Shown here: piece after piece, positions 19,876-28,260 of the stretch
Layout: every line of letters starts with the position of its first letter
Numbering within the stretch: position 1 is the stretch's first letter
Translations under genes and position numbers: made by a program
NCBI RefSeq assembly: GCF_030690725.1
Contig: NZ_JAUYGD010000051.1
Span: 1 to 64,000 of the forward strand
DNA from: Pseudomonas sp.
GTDB lineage: Bacteria > Pseudomonadota > Gammaproteobacteria > Pseudomonadales > Pseudomonadaceae
Reading direction: 5' to 3'
DNA: 64,000 bases
The notes under the pieces: model-generated
Seen by the model: only the letters and a program-made list of their open reading frames with translations
Told to the model about the DNA's origin: nothing
Database searches by the model: none

Positions 19876-20991
19876 ATGAATTCAGATCACGCCTTTATGG
19901 CTCGCGCGCTGGAGCTGGCCCGTAAAGGCCTGTACTCCACCCACCCCAATCCGCGCGTTGGCTGCGTGATCGTCCGTGATGGACGCATCGTCGGCGAAGG
20001 CTGGCATGCCCGCGCAGGCGAGCCCCATGCCGAAGTGCACGCGCTGCGTCAGGCCGGCGAAAAGGCCCGCGGCGCGACGGCTTACGTCACCCTGGAGCCC
20101 TGCAGCCACCACGGGCGCACGCCGCCGTGCGCCGATGCGCTGATCAATGCCGGTATTAGCCGCGTCGTAGCCGCCATGCAGGACCCCAATCCGCAGGTCG
20201 GTGGTGATGGCCTGCTGCGTCTGATGCACGCGGGTATCGCGGTGCAGAGCGGCGTGCTTGAGGCCGAAGCGCGGGCGCTGAATGCCGGCTTTATCAAGCG
20301 AATGGAGCAAGGCCTGCCGTTTGTACGGGTCAAGCTGGCGATGAGCTTGGATGGCCGTACCGCCATGGCCAGTGGCGAAAGTCAGTGGATTACCGGGCCG
20401 GCGGCGCGCGCCGCGGTGCAGCGCCTGCGTGCGCGCTCCAGTGTGGTGTTGACCGGTGCCGACACAGTGCTGGCCGATGATGCACGGCTGACCGTACGCG
20501 CCGACGAACTCGGTCTGGGCGCGGAGTTGAGTGCCCTGGCGCAGACTCGGCCGCCGCTGCGGGTGCTGGTGGATGGGCGTCTGCGCGTGCCGCTCAGCGT
20601 ACCGTTCTTCCAGGCCGGTGCCGCCATGGTCGCGACCTGCGCGGCGGCTTCGGCGCGTGATCGCTATCTGGACGATGGACATGAACTATTGGCCGTGCCC
20701 GGTAGCAACGGGCATGTTGACCTGCGTCGGCTGCTGGTCGAACTGGCCAGCCGTGGCGCCAATGAGGTGCTGGTGGAAGCTGGGCCGCGCCTGGCTGGAG
20801 CGTTTGCCCGTCTGGGCCTGGTGGATGAGTACCAGCTGTTTGTGGCGCCCAAGCTGCTGGGTTCCAGTGCACGGCCGCTGCTCGACCTGCCGTTGGCGCG
20901 GATGGCCGATGCGCCAGCGCTGAAAATTGTCGAGATGCGCGCAGTCGGCGATGACTGGCGGATTATCGCGGTGCCACAGCCCGCGGCTTGA
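19876..20991 (+). CDS. ribD: Bifunctional deaminase/reductase RibD
   Basis: A 371-residue enzyme doing the second and third steps of riboflavin synthesis. The N-terminal deaminase (to about residue 145) has the zinc motifs HAEVHAL and PCSHHGRTPPC with the catalytic Glu. The C-terminal reductase (about 148-371) has VKLAMSLDGRTAM and the NADPH-binding GANEVLVEAGPRLAGAF. ATG 19876 is preferred over an in-frame TTG two codons earlier. About 85 bp downstream begins an FMN riboswitch that separates ribD from ribE. Confidence 0.96.
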   Translation: MNSDHAFMARALELARKGLYSTHPNPRVGCVIVRDGRIVGEGWHARAGEPHAEVHALRQAGEKARGATAYVTLEPCSHHGRTPPCADALINAGISRVVAAMQDPNPQVGGDGLLRLMHAGIAVQSGVLEAEARALNAGFIKRMEQGLPFVRVKLAMSLDGRTAMASGESQWITGPAARAAVQRLRARSSVVLTGADTVLADDARLTVRADELGLGAELSALAQTRPPLRVLVDGRLRVPLSVPFFQAGAAMVATCAAASARDRYLDDGHELLAVPGSNGHVDLRRLLVELASRGANEVLVEAGPRLAGAFARLGLVDEYQLFVAPKLLGSSARPLLDLPLARMADAPALKIVEMRAVGDDWRIIAVPQPAA

Positions 20992-21075
20992 TGGGCGCTT
21001 ATTCAGGCTGTCGCTTGGCCATGCAGGGCGGCAGCAATTGTGGTAAAACGCGTCTCGGCTGCGCAAGTGGCCGTA

Positions 21076-21232
21076 ACGTTCTCAGGGCGGGGTGTAATTC
21101 CCCACCGGCGGTAATGGCTGCAAGGCCTAGCCCGCGAGCGCTTGCCAGGTGGTGTAAACCGCTGGGCAAGGTCAGCAGACCCGGTGTGATTCCGGGGCCG
21201 ACGGTTAGAGTCCGGATAAAGAGAGAGCGGGA
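21076..21232 (+). ncRNA. FMN riboswitch (RFN element)
   Basis: Conserved RFN blocks are easily read: TCTCAGGGCGGGGTG, ATTCCCCACCGGCGGTAAT, AGCCCGCGAGCG, GGTCAGCAGACCCGGTGTGA and ACGGTTAGAGTCCGGAT, in that order. It lies in the 417-bp gap before ribE and should turn expression down when FMN is plentiful. A downstream pairing of GGGATT (21230-21235) with AATCCC and the hairpin at 21298-21317 form the likely expression platform. Confidence 0.95.
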
Positions 21233-21297
21233 TTGCCTCAACAAGGCGCGTTCAGGCGTGCCTCGAAATCCCTATCGATCCTATCAATCAAACATGC

Positions 21298-21319
21298 CCT
21301 GTTTTTTATAAAACAGGAG
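21298..21319 (+). promoter_or_regulatory. RBS-masking hairpin of the FMN riboswitch platform
   Basis: CCTGTTTT (21298-21305) and AAAACAGG (21310-21317) pair perfectly around a TTAT loop. The 3' arm contains part of the ribosome site AGGAG (21315-21319) that precedes the leader ORF at 21329. No T run follows, so this is better explained as control of translation than as a terminator. Confidence 0.6.
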
Positions 21320-21328
21320 TTGGTCTAG

Positions 21329-21424
21329 ATGTCTGATTTTTATTCCGTGTTCCAGGCTTCTGGCGTTGTTCGCCAGTGCTTTGCCGTGGGCGCGTCGCAG
21401 GGGGTGGCATGTTTACCGGAATAG
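21329..21424 (+). CDS. Possible 31-residue leader ORF overlapping ribE
   Basis: ATG 21329 has a strong AGGAG ribosome site 9 bases upstream and reads 31 codons (MSDFYSVFQASGVVRQCF and onward) to TAG at 21422-21424, overlapping ribE by 16 bp in another frame. The ribosome site is partly hidden by the riboswitch hairpin. Ribosomes finishing here could re-initiate at ribE ATG 21409, so the ORF may couple the riboswitch to ribE translation. It may be only a regulatory ORF; no homology is claimed. Confidence 0.45.
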   Translation: MSDFYSVFQASGVVRQCFAVGASQGVACLPE

Positions 21425-22071
21425 TCGAAGCCATAGGCAGTATTCGTGCGCTGACGCCCAAGGGCGGTGACGTGCGGGTGTATGTGGAGACCGGCAAGCT
21501 GGACCTCGCCGACGTCAAACTCGGCGACAGCATTGCGGTCAACGGCGTATGCCTGACGGCCGTGGAGCTGCCGGGCGATGGTTTCTGGGCCGATGTCAGC
21601 CGCGAAACCCTGGCGCATACCGCCTTTATCAGCTTGAAAGCCGGCAGTAAGGTCAACCTGGAAAAGGCCCTGACGCCGACCAGCCGCCTCGGTGGCCACT
21701 TGGTCAGCGGTCATGTCGATGGCGTCGGTGAAGTCATCGCTCGCGCCGATAACGCCCGCGCCGTGCAGTTCACCATTCGCGCACCGCGCGAGCTGGCCAA
21801 GTACATCGCGCATAAAGGTTCGATCACCGTCGATGGCACCAGCCTGACCGTCAATGCGGTCAACGGCGCCGAATTCGAACTGACTATCGTGCCGCATACC
21901 CTGGCCGAGACCATCATGGTCGACTATCGCCCCGGCAGTCAGGTCAACCTCGAAGTGGACCTGCTGGCCCGTTACCTGGAGCGTCTGTTGCTCGGTGACA
22001 AGGCCGCCGAGCCGAAAGCCTCGGGCATGACCGCAAGTTTTCTCGCCGAACACGGCTACCTGAACAAATAA
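21409..22071 (+). CDS. ribE: Riboflavin synthase alpha chain
   Basis: A 220-residue trimeric enzyme that dismutates two 6,7-dimethyl-8-ribityllumazines to riboflavin. It has two lumazine-binding barrels: the first begins MFTGIVEAIGSI, the second begins near residue 99 (LVSGHVDGVGEV). The start at 21409 is fixed by the invariant MFTG; the site AGGGGGT lies just upstream. The gene sits behind the FMN riboswitch and is followed 12 bp later by ribBA. Confidence 0.96.
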   Translation: MFTGIVEAIGSIRALTPKGGDVRVYVETGKLDLADVKLGDSIAVNGVCLTAVELPGDGFWADVSRETLAHTAFISLKAGSKVNLEKALTPTSRLGGHLVSGHVDGVGEVIARADNARAVQFTIRAPRELAKYIAHKGSITVDGTSLTVNAVNGAEFELTIVPHTLAETIMVDYRPGSQVNLEVDLLARYLERLLLGDKAAEPKASGMTASFLAEHGYLNK

Positions 22072-22083
22072 GGAATCGCCAGC

Positions 22084-23178
22084 ATGGCTCTTAACAGTAT
22101 CGAAGAACTGGTCGAAGACATCCGCGCCGGCAAGATGGTCATCCTGATGGATGACGAGGACCGCGAGAACGAAGGCGATCTGATCATCGCCTCCGAGTGT
22201 GTCACCGCCGAACATATCAATTTTATGGCGCGCTTCGCCCGTGGCCTGATCTGCATGCCGATGACCCGCGAGCGCTGCGAAACCCTCAAGCTGCCGCTGA
22301 TGGCGCCGCGCAACGGTTCCGGTTTTGGCACCAAGTTCACCGTGTCCATCGAGGCCGCTGAAGGTGTTACCACCGGTATCTCTGCCGCCGACCGCGCGCG
22401 TACCGTGCAGGCGGCTGCTGCGAAAAACGCCAAAGCCGACGATATCGTCAGTCCTGGGCATATCTTCCCGCTGATGGCCCAGCCTGGCGGCGTGCTGGCG
22501 CGTGCCGGCCACACCGAAGCGGCCTGTGACTTGGCGCGCATGGGCGGTTTCGAGTCGAGTGGGGTGATCTGCGAAATCATGAACGACGACGGCACCATGT
22601 CGCGTCGTCCTGAGCTGGAAGTGTTCGCCGCCGAGCACGGCATCAAGATCGGCACCATCGCCGACCTGATCCACTACCGCTTGATCCACGAACGCACTGT
22701 TGAGCGCGTCAGCGAGCAGGTGCTCGACAGCGAGCTGGGCCAGTTCAATCTGGTGACCTACCGTGATTCGGTAGAAAACGACGTGCACATGGCCCTGACT
22801 CTGGGCGAAATCTGCGCGGAACAGCCGACCCTGGTTCGGGTGCACAACATGGACCCGCTGCGCGACCTGTTTATGGTTAACCAGCCGGGCCGCTGGAGCC
22901 TGCGCGCAGCGATGGCTGAAGTGGCCAAGGATGGCAGCGGCGTGGTGCTGCTGCTGGGTAACCCGCTGACCGGCCCGGACCTGCTGGCGCACCTGGAGCG
23001 TCAGTTGGGCGGTGAGGCGAAAGTCGCCAACCCGACCACCTACAGCACCGTCGGTGCCGGTTCGCAGATTCTCCGCGACCTCGGCGTGCGCAAGATGCGC
23101 CTGATGAGTTCGCCAATGAAGTTCAATGCAATATCCGGTTTCGACCTGGAAGTTGTAGAATACCTGCCCTCCAAATAA
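22084..23178 (+). CDS. ribBA: DHBP synthase with degenerate GTP cyclohydrolase II domain
   Basis: A 364-residue protein. Residues 1-205 are 3,4-dihydroxy-2-butanone-4-phosphate synthase (DDEDRENEGDLI, PGHIFPLMA, RAGHTEAACDLA). The C-terminal ~160 residues align with GTP cyclohydrolase II, but the zinc Cys cluster of true RibA (CLTGD...RCDCG) is replaced by a Cys-free VHNMDPLRDLFMV, so this half is probably not a cyclohydrolase. A complete RibA is encoded at 27227. This two-part layout is known in Pseudomonas. Confidence 0.94.
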   Translation: MALNSIEELVEDIRAGKMVILMDDEDRENEGDLIIASECVTAEHINFMARFARGLICMPMTRERCETLKLPLMAPRNGSGFGTKFTVSIEAAEGVTTGISAADRARTVQAAAAKNAKADDIVSPGHIFPLMAQPGGVLARAGHTEAACDLARMGGFESSGVICEIMNDDGTMSRRPELEVFAAEHGIKIGTIADLIHYRLIHERTVERVSEQVLDSELGQFNLVTYRDSVENDVHMALTLGEICAEQPTLVRVHNMDPLRDLFMVNQPGRWSLRAAMAEVAKDGSGVVLLLGNPLTGPDLLAHLERQLGGEAKVANPTTYSTVGAGSQILRDLGVRKMRLMSSPMKFNAISGFDLEVVEYLPSK

Positions 23179-23229
23179 TCCCAAGGGTCGCCACTGGCGG
23201 CCCGGCTCTTTAAATAGACGAGACGCGTT

Positions 23230-23706
23230 ATGACCCTGAAGACCATCGAAGGTACTTTTATCGCCCCCAAGGGCCGCTTTGCACTGGTCGTCGGCCGCTT
23301 TAACAGCTTCGTTGTTGAAAGCCTGGTAAGCGGCGCAGTTGACGCCCTGGTTCGCCACGGCGTGAGCGAAAACGACATCACCATCATCCGCGCGCCGGGT
23401 GCCTTCGAAATCCCGCTGGTCGCGCAGAAAGTCGCCCAGCGTGGCGATTTCGACGCCATCATCGCCCTCGGTGCGGTGATCCGCGGCGGCACTCCGCACT
23501 TCGAATACGTGGCTGGCGAATGCACCAAGGGCTTGGCCCAGGTGTCCATGGAGTTCGGCGTACCGGTTGCGTTTGGCGTGCTGACTGTCGACTCCATCGA
23601 GCAAGCCATTGAGCGTTCCGGCACCAAGGCCGGCAACAAAGGCGCGGAAGCTGCACTGTCCGCCCTGGAAATGGTCAGCCTGCTGGCGCAGTTGGAGGCC
23701 AAGTGA
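23230..23706 (+). CDS. ribH: 6,7-dimethyl-8-ribityllumazine synthase
   Basis: A 158-residue enzyme that condenses the RibB and RibD products in riboflavin synthesis; it usually assembles into pentamers or capsids. It shows the conserved segments [28 protein letters not shown] and [14 protein letters not shown] with the catalytic His. It overlaps nusB by 4 bp (GTGA). Confidence 0.96.
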   Translation: MTLKTIEGTFIAPKGRFALVVGRFNSFVVESLVSGAVDALVRHGVSENDITIIRAPGAFEIPLVAQKVAQRGDFDAIIALGAVIRGGTPHFEYVAGECTKGLAQVSMEFGVPVAFGVLTVDSIEQAIERSGTKAGNKGAEAALSALEMVSLLAQLEAK

Positions 23707-24194
23707 GCCAGAGCGACGGTAACGGGCAGCAGCCACAAGCGCCGAAGAAAGGCCCTAGCAGCAAGACCCTCGCGCGCCGTCAGGCGCGCACCCTGGCCAT
23801 GCAGGCGTTGTATTCCTGGCATATGGCAGGGCAGCAGCTGAACGAAATCGAAGCGCAGTTCCGCGTTGATAACGATTTCACTGCGGTAGACGGTGCCTAC
23901 TTCCACGAAATTCTGCACGGTGTGCCGCGGCAGAAGACCGAGATCGATGGCGCGTTCGAGTCGCTGCTCGACCGTCCGCTGGAAGAGATCGACCCGGTTG
24001 AGCTGTCGATCCTGCGTCTGTCGACCTACGAGCTGAAAAACCGCATCGATATCCCCTATCGCGTGGTGATCAACGAAGGTATCGAGCTGGCCAAGGTGTT
24101 TGGCGCCACCGACGGACACAAGTTCGTCAACGGCGTGCTGGACAAGCTGGCGCCGCGTCTGCGTGCGGACGAAGTTCGCGCGAATAAGCGTTAA
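23703..24194 (+). CDS. nusB: Transcription antitermination protein NusB
   Basis: A 163-residue all-helical RNA-binding factor that acts with NusE on boxA in rRNA operons. The GTG start at 23703 overlaps ribH. The basic N-terminal tail (about 1-25) leads into [17 protein letters not shown], and the conserved C-terminal segments [17 protein letters not shown] and FVNGVLDKL are present. ribH-nusB-thiL is a widely conserved order. Confidence 0.96.
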   Translation: MSQSDGNGQQPQAPKKGPSSKTLARRQARTLAMQALYSWHMAGQQLNEIEAQFRVDNDFTAVDGAYFHEILHGVPRQKTEIDGAFESLLDRPLEEIDPVELSILRLSTYELKNRIDIPYRVVINEGIELAKVFGATDGHKFVNGVLDKLAPRLRADEVRANKR

Positions 24195-24201
24195 GCCTGT
24201 T

Positions 24202-25170
24202 TTGGGTGAGTTCGAGCTGATCCGTCACTACTTCGCCGCTGCGTCCTGTGCGCAGGCTGGCGAAGGCGTGGCATTGGGTATCGGCGACGACTGTGCCCTG
24301 CTGCAAATGCCGGCTGGTGAGCAGCTGGCAATCTCCACCGACACCCTGGTTGTCGGGGTGCACTTTCCTGAATCGCCCGATCCGTTTCTGCTGGCGCAAC
24401 GTGCGCTGGGGGTCTCGGTCAGCGATTTGGCCGCCATGGGTGCGGCGCCTGTCGGCTTTACCCTGGCCTTGACCTTACCCAGTGCTGAGCCAGATTGGCT
24501 GCAGGCCTTCGCCCGTGGCCTGGATCTGATGGCGCAGCATTGCGCGATTCGCCTGATCGGCGGCGATACCACCCGTGGCCCTCTGAGTCTGACCCTGAGC
24601 GTTTTCGGTCGCGTGCCGGTTGGTATGGCGCTGACCCGCAAAGGTGCGCAGGTCGGTGATCTGCTCTGCGTCGGTGGTGAGTTGGGCGATGCCGCCGGCG
24701 CCTTGCCGCTGGTGCTCGGGCAGCGCCAAGCCGATCCGGCAGTGGCCGAGCCGTTGCTGGCGCGCTACTGGTCGCCCATCCCGCAGCTTGAGCTGGGCCT
24801 GGGGCTGCGCGGTAAGGCCACGGCCGCTCTGGATATCTCCGATGGCTTGCTGGCTGACTGCGGGCATATCGCCGCAGCGTCCGGCGTTGAGCTGGTGATT
24901 GAGCTGGCGCAGGTGCCGATGTCCGCTGCTTTGCTGGCGTTTGCCGGGGAGCCGGCGGCGCGTCAGTGCGCATTAAGTGGTGGTGATGATTACCGCCTGG
25001 CCTTTACCCTGCCGGCGGTTCACCTGGCGGATTTGCAGCAGGCGGGTTGGCCTGTGCGAGTTATTGGTCGTGTTATGGCCGGCCAGGGCGTTACTCTGCT
25101 GGACTCGCAAGGCCAGCCCGTGCAGCTGCCCCGCAGCGGCTATCAACATTTTGGAAGTGCCAGTGACTGA
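24202..25170 (+). CDS. thiL: Thiamine-monophosphate kinase
   Basis: A 322-residue PurM-fold enzyme that phosphorylates thiamin monophosphate to the active diphosphate. The start is taken as TTG 24202, giving LGEFELIRHYF as in the family; there is no clear ribosome site, and coupling to nusB (7 bp upstream) is likely. Motifs: GIGDDCALL (Mg/ATP), STDTLVVGVHFP, IGGDTTRGP and SGGDDYRLAF. It overlaps pgpA by 8 bp. Confidence 0.93.
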   Translation: MGEFELIRHYFAAASCAQAGEGVALGIGDDCALLQMPAGEQLAISTDTLVVGVHFPESPDPFLLAQRALGVSVSDLAAMGAAPVGFTLALTLPSAEPDWLQAFARGLDLMAQHCAIRLIGGDTTRGPLSLTLSVFGRVPVGMALTRKGAQVGDLLCVGGELGDAAGALPLVLGQRQADPAVAEPLLARYWSPIPQLELGLGLRGKATAALDISDGLLADCGHIAAASGVELVIELAQVPMSAALLAFAGEPAARQCALSGGDDYRLAFTLPAVHLADLQQAGWPVRVIGRVMAGQGVTLLDSQGQPVQLPRSGYQHFGSASD

Positions 25171-25693
25171 TCATCCCAAGCAAGTCCCCGCCGAGTTCGT
25201 GCCGCCTTCGGTCTGGCGCAACCCCTGGCACTTCCTGGCCTTTGGCTTTGGTGCCGGCACCTTGCCGAAAGCCCCTGGCACCTGGGGTTCGCTGGTGGCG
25301 CTGCCGTTTATTCCGCTGTTCCAGTTGCTGCCGGACTGGGGCTACTGGCTGATGCTTGGCATCACCATGCTGTTTGGCTTCTGGCTGTGCGGCAAGGTGG
25401 CCGATGATCTGCGCGTGCACGACCACGAAGGCATCGTCTGGGATGAAATGGTCGGCATGTGGATTACCCTCTGGCTGGTGCCGGACGGCTGGGGCTGGCT
25501 GCTGCTAGGCTTTCTATTGTTCCGTGTGTTCGACATCCTCAAGCCTTGGCCGATTCGCTGGATTGATCGGCATGTGCATGGCGGGGTCGGCATCATGCTC
25601 GATGACGTACTCGCCGGCGTATTCGCCTGGATGGCCCTGCAACTGATTGTCTGGGGCTGGGCCAACGGGCTGGCTGCGGCGCTGGGCTGGTAA
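25163..25693 (+). CDS. pgpA: Phosphatidylglycerophosphatase A
   Basis: A 176-residue inner-membrane enzyme that dephosphorylates phosphatidylglycerophosphate. GTG 25163 is inside the thiL end. Conserved segments are GAGTLPKAPGTWGSLVALP, the acidic WDEMVGMW and FRVFDILKPWPIRWID; four hydrophobic helices can be traced. The thiL-pgpA pair is common in proteobacteria. Confidence 0.94.
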   Translation: MTDHPKQVPAEFVPPSVWRNPWHFLAFGFGAGTLPKAPGTWGSLVALPFIPLFQLLPDWGYWLMLGITMLFGFWLCGKVADDLRVHDHEGIVWDEMVGMWITLWLVPDGWGWLLLGFLLFRVFDILKPWPIRWIDRHVHGGVGIMLDDVLAGVFAWMALQLIVWGWANGLAAALGW

Positions 25694-25710
25694 TCAGAAA
25701 AGGATCGCGA

Positions 25711-26439
25711 ATGGGCCGCTGCTGTCGGTGGTTGCTGTGGTTGGTCATCAGCGTTGCCAGCGGGCTGGTGTACGCCGCTGAGCCCGCGCAGATCCGTATT
25801 GCCAGCGAAACCTGGGAAGGCCACACCCATGCCGATGGCAGCGGTATGGCCTGGGAGATTTTCCGCGCTGTATTTGAGCCTGCCGGCGTGCAGCTGGATA
25901 TCCAGAGCGTGCCTTACACCCGCTCCATCGGCCTGGTGCAGCGCGGCGCTGCCGATGCCTGGGCGGGCTCTTACCTGAATGAAGTCACCCAGGGCGTGTT
26001 CTATCCGCACTGGAACTACGACGCCGACCAGATTGCTGCCCTGGGCTTGCGGGACAAGCCCATCCTCACTCTGGAGTCCCTCGGCGAGTACCGTTTGGTC
26101 TGGATGCGCGGTTATGAATACCAACGTTATCTGCCAAATTTGCGCCAGTACCGCGAAGTGCTGCGCCGTAGCGGTATCCTCGGCATGCTGGACATGGGCC
26201 ATGCGGATTTCTATCTCGACGCCCTGACCGAGGTCGAGGATGTGCTGAGCACGGCCAGTCAGCCCGAGCGCTACCGTGTTACCCCGCTGACCAAGCTGCC
26301 GATCTACCTGGGCTTTGCCGATACCCCGCGCGGCCGAACCCTGGCCGAGCTGTTCGACACGCGCATGGATAGCCTGGTGGCGGACGGCAGCCTACGACCG
26401 ATTTTCCAGCGTTGGCAGCAACCTTACCCGTTTGACTAA
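25711..26439 (+). CDS. Periplasmic solute-binding protein, SBP_bac_3-like
   Basis: A 242-residue exported protein. The signal peptide (CCRWLLWLVISVASGLVYAA) precedes IRIASETWEGHTHADGSGMAWEI, a typical start of family-3 binding proteins; YTRSIGLVQRGAADAWAGSY follows. No transporter subunits lie nearby, as for its positional equivalent PA4049. The ligand is unknown. It lies 18 bp after pgpA and 17 bp before the retropepsin-like gene, probably one transcript. Confidence 0.8.
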   Translation: MGRCCRWLLWLVISVASGLVYAAEPAQIRIASETWEGHTHADGSGMAWEIFRAVFEPAGVQLDIQSVPYTRSIGLVQRGAADAWAGSYLNEVTQGVFYPHWNYDADQIAALGLRDKPILTLESLGEYRLVWMRGYEYQRYLPNLRQYREVLRRSGILGMLDMGHADFYLDALTEVEDVLSTASQPERYRVTPLTKLPIYLGFADTPRGRTLAELFDTRMDSLVADGSLRPIFQRWQQPYPFD

Positions 26440-26456
26440 CCTGTGCGAGACGTTCC

Positions 26457-27104
26457 ATGTACGCCTTGAAAGTACTGATATTGAGTCTGCCACTGCTAAT
26501 TAGCAGTGGGGCAATGGCGGCCACCCAGGTGCGGGTTGTCGGCCTGTTTCCTGGCGCTGCGGTGTTGAATGTTGACGGTCAGCGCAAGCTGGTCAAAGTC
26601 GGCCAGGTTGGCCCAGGCGGCGTAGTGGTGGTCAGCGCCGACAGCCGTGGTGCGGTATTGCGTGTCGACGGTGTGGAGCGCAGCTACAGCCTGAGTCGCG
26701 AGTACAGCGAAGGCTTTGCCGAAGCGCAGAAGAAGCAACTCAGTGTGGCCAAGGGCATCGGTGGCCATTACTGGGTCGCAGGCTCGGTCAATGGTCAGTC
26801 CATCCAGTTTCTGGTGGATACCGGCGCCACCTCGGTGGCCTTGAATGACGAGCATGCGCGCCGCCTGGGCATCGATTACCGAGTGATCGGCGCACCCTTG
26901 CAGGTCAATACGGCCAGCGGTACTGCGCGCGGCTGGCGCGTAACGCTGGACCGGGTGAAGCTCGGCGAACTGGAAGTGCTGGGTGTCGAAGCCGTGGTGC
27001 TGGAAGGTGGCTCGCCTACCGAGGCGCTGCTCGGCATGAGCTTCCTTAGTCGCGTTGGCTGGAAGGTTGAACAGGATGTGCTGGTGCTGGAGTCCAAGTA
27101 CTAG
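26457..27104 (+). CDS. Retropepsin-like aspartic protease, exported
   Basis: A 215-residue protein with a signal peptide (MYALKVLILSLPLLISSGAMAA). A small N-terminal beta domain is followed from about residue 100 by a single-domain aspartic protease: GHYWVAGSVNGQSIQFLVDTGATSVALND carries the DTG catalytic motif and ALLGMSFLSRVGW is the flap-side motif. Such bacterial clan AA proteases (TIGR02281 type) should dimerise to be active. The target is unknown; it is the likely equivalent of PA4048. Confidence 0.85.
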   Translation: MYALKVLILSLPLLISSGAMAATQVRVVGLFPGAAVLNVDGQRKLVKVGQVGPGGVVVVSADSRGAVLRVDGVERSYSLSREYSEGFAEAQKKQLSVAKGIGGHYWVAGSVNGQSIQFLVDTGATSVALNDEHARRLGIDYRVIGAPLQVNTASGTARGWRVTLDRVKLGELEVLGVEAVVLEGGSPTEALLGMSFLSRVGWKVEQDVLVLESKY

Positions 27105-27226
27105 CGTCTGGGTAACCTTGCGTTGGCTCGATCCTTATCATCAGTAATTCAGGCTAAGCGGCTGCCAAGGCCTGCTGTTACAATGCCGGCCTGATTATTC
27201 CTGCCCATTTTCTTTAGGAGCATCCG

Positions 27227-27847
27227 GTGTCCGTCGTGTTTGTCGCCGCCTCCCAGCTGCCTACGCCCTTTGGCGTGTTCACCATGCATGGCTTTCTCGA
27301 AACGGCCACAGGCAAGGAACATGTAGCCCTGACCTTTGGTGATGTGGCCGATGGCGCACCCGTACTGGGCCGTTTGCATTCCGAGTGCCTGACCGGCGAT
27401 GCGTTGTTCAGCCTGCGCTGCGATTGCGGTTTCCAGCTCGAAGCGGCGCTGCGTGCAATTGCCCACGAAGGCCGTGGCGTATTGCTCTACCTGCGTCAGG
27501 AAGGCCGTGGCATTGGCTTGCTGAACAAGATCCGCGCCTACGAGTTGCAGGATGGCGGTGCCGATACCGTGGAAGCCAATGAGCGCCTGGGCTTTGGCGC
27601 CGATCAGCGTGACTACGCGATCTGCCTGCCGATGCTTGACCACCTGGGTATCAGTCAGCTCAAACTGATGACCAACAACCCGCGCAAGGTCAAGGCGCTG
27701 GGCGATATGGGCATCAATGTGGCAACCCGCGTGCCGCTGCAGATCGACCACAACCCGCACAACAAAAAATACCTCGCGACCAAGGCCGGCAAGCTTGGGC
27801 ATATGCTCGGCAGCCTGCACCAGGGCGAGGTTGAGGAAAGCCTGTGA
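27227..27847 (+). CDS. ribA: GTP cyclohydrolase II
   Basis: A 206-residue enzyme for the first committed step of riboflavin synthesis. GTG 27227 follows AGGAG by 7 bases. The zinc ligands are all present in [24 protein letters not shown], and [13 protein letters not shown] is the substrate loop. It probably supplies the activity missing from the RibBA C-terminus. It has its own 120-bp upstream region and overlaps the next gene by 4 bp. Confidence 0.96.
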   Translation: MSVVFVAASQLPTPFGVFTMHGFLETATGKEHVALTFGDVADGAPVLGRLHSECLTGDALFSLRCDCGFQLEAALRAIAHEGRGVLLYLRQEGRGIGLLNKIRAYELQDGGADTVEANERLGFGADQRDYAICLPMLDHLGISQLKLMTNNPRKVKALGDMGINVATRVPLQIDHNPHNKKYLATKAGKLGHMLGSLHQGEVEESL

Positions 27848-28260
27848 CGCGCGGCCAAGTGCGCCGGCGACTGGCGCTGGAGTGGTGGCGGCAACTGGCC
27901 GTGACCCTGGCCCCGTTGTTTGTGCTCAACCTGTTGTTTGGTGCCGAGCAGAAACCCGGCCTGTTGACCATGCCGCTGTTTATCGCCGGCCTGGCCTCGA
28001 TGTTTGTCAGCCTGCCGTTGTTCAGCGCCTACAAGCGCGCGCTGGTGGCCACGGAAAAAGCCCTCGATACAGCAGATGAACACGATGCCTGGCTTGAGTT
28101 GGCACGTGTGCGTCGCCTGGCCTTTCTCGGCGCTGCGCTGCCGGCCTGGATCGCTGCCATTGCAGTATTTGCCGGGCTGGAGGCGATTCCGCTGATCCTC
28201 CTGGCGATTTCCAGCATCGTTCTGTTGTACCTCTACCGCATACCTCGCCAACTCGGCTGA
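27844..28260 (+). CDS. Small inner-membrane protein of unknown function
   Basis: A 138-residue protein starting at GTG 27844 inside the ribA end. Two helical pairs are visible: [16 protein letters not shown] / [19 protein letters not shown] and [18 protein letters not shown] / [17 protein letters not shown], with a charged loop ([21 protein letters not shown]) between. I do not recognise a family; position matches PA4046. It shares one base with the following BtuF-like start, so it is cotranscribed with ribA and btuF. Confidence 0.75.
   Translation: MTRGQVRRRLALEWWRQLAVTLAPLFVLNLLFGAEQKPGLLTMPLFIAGLASMFVSLPLFSAYKRALVATEKALDTADEHDAWLELARVRRLAFLGAALPAWIAAIAVFAGLEAIPLILLAISSIVLLYLYRIPRQLG

Noticed and set aside
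21298..21317. Hairpin after the FMN riboswitch considered as an intrinsic terminator
   Set aside because: No T tract follows the 3' arm, and the arm overlaps a strong ribosome site, so translational control fits better.
21340..23736. A 798-codon frame antisense to ribE, ribBA and ribH
   Set aside because: The sense strand encodes three complete riboflavin enzymes; the antisense frame crosses their boundaries and shows no family motifs.
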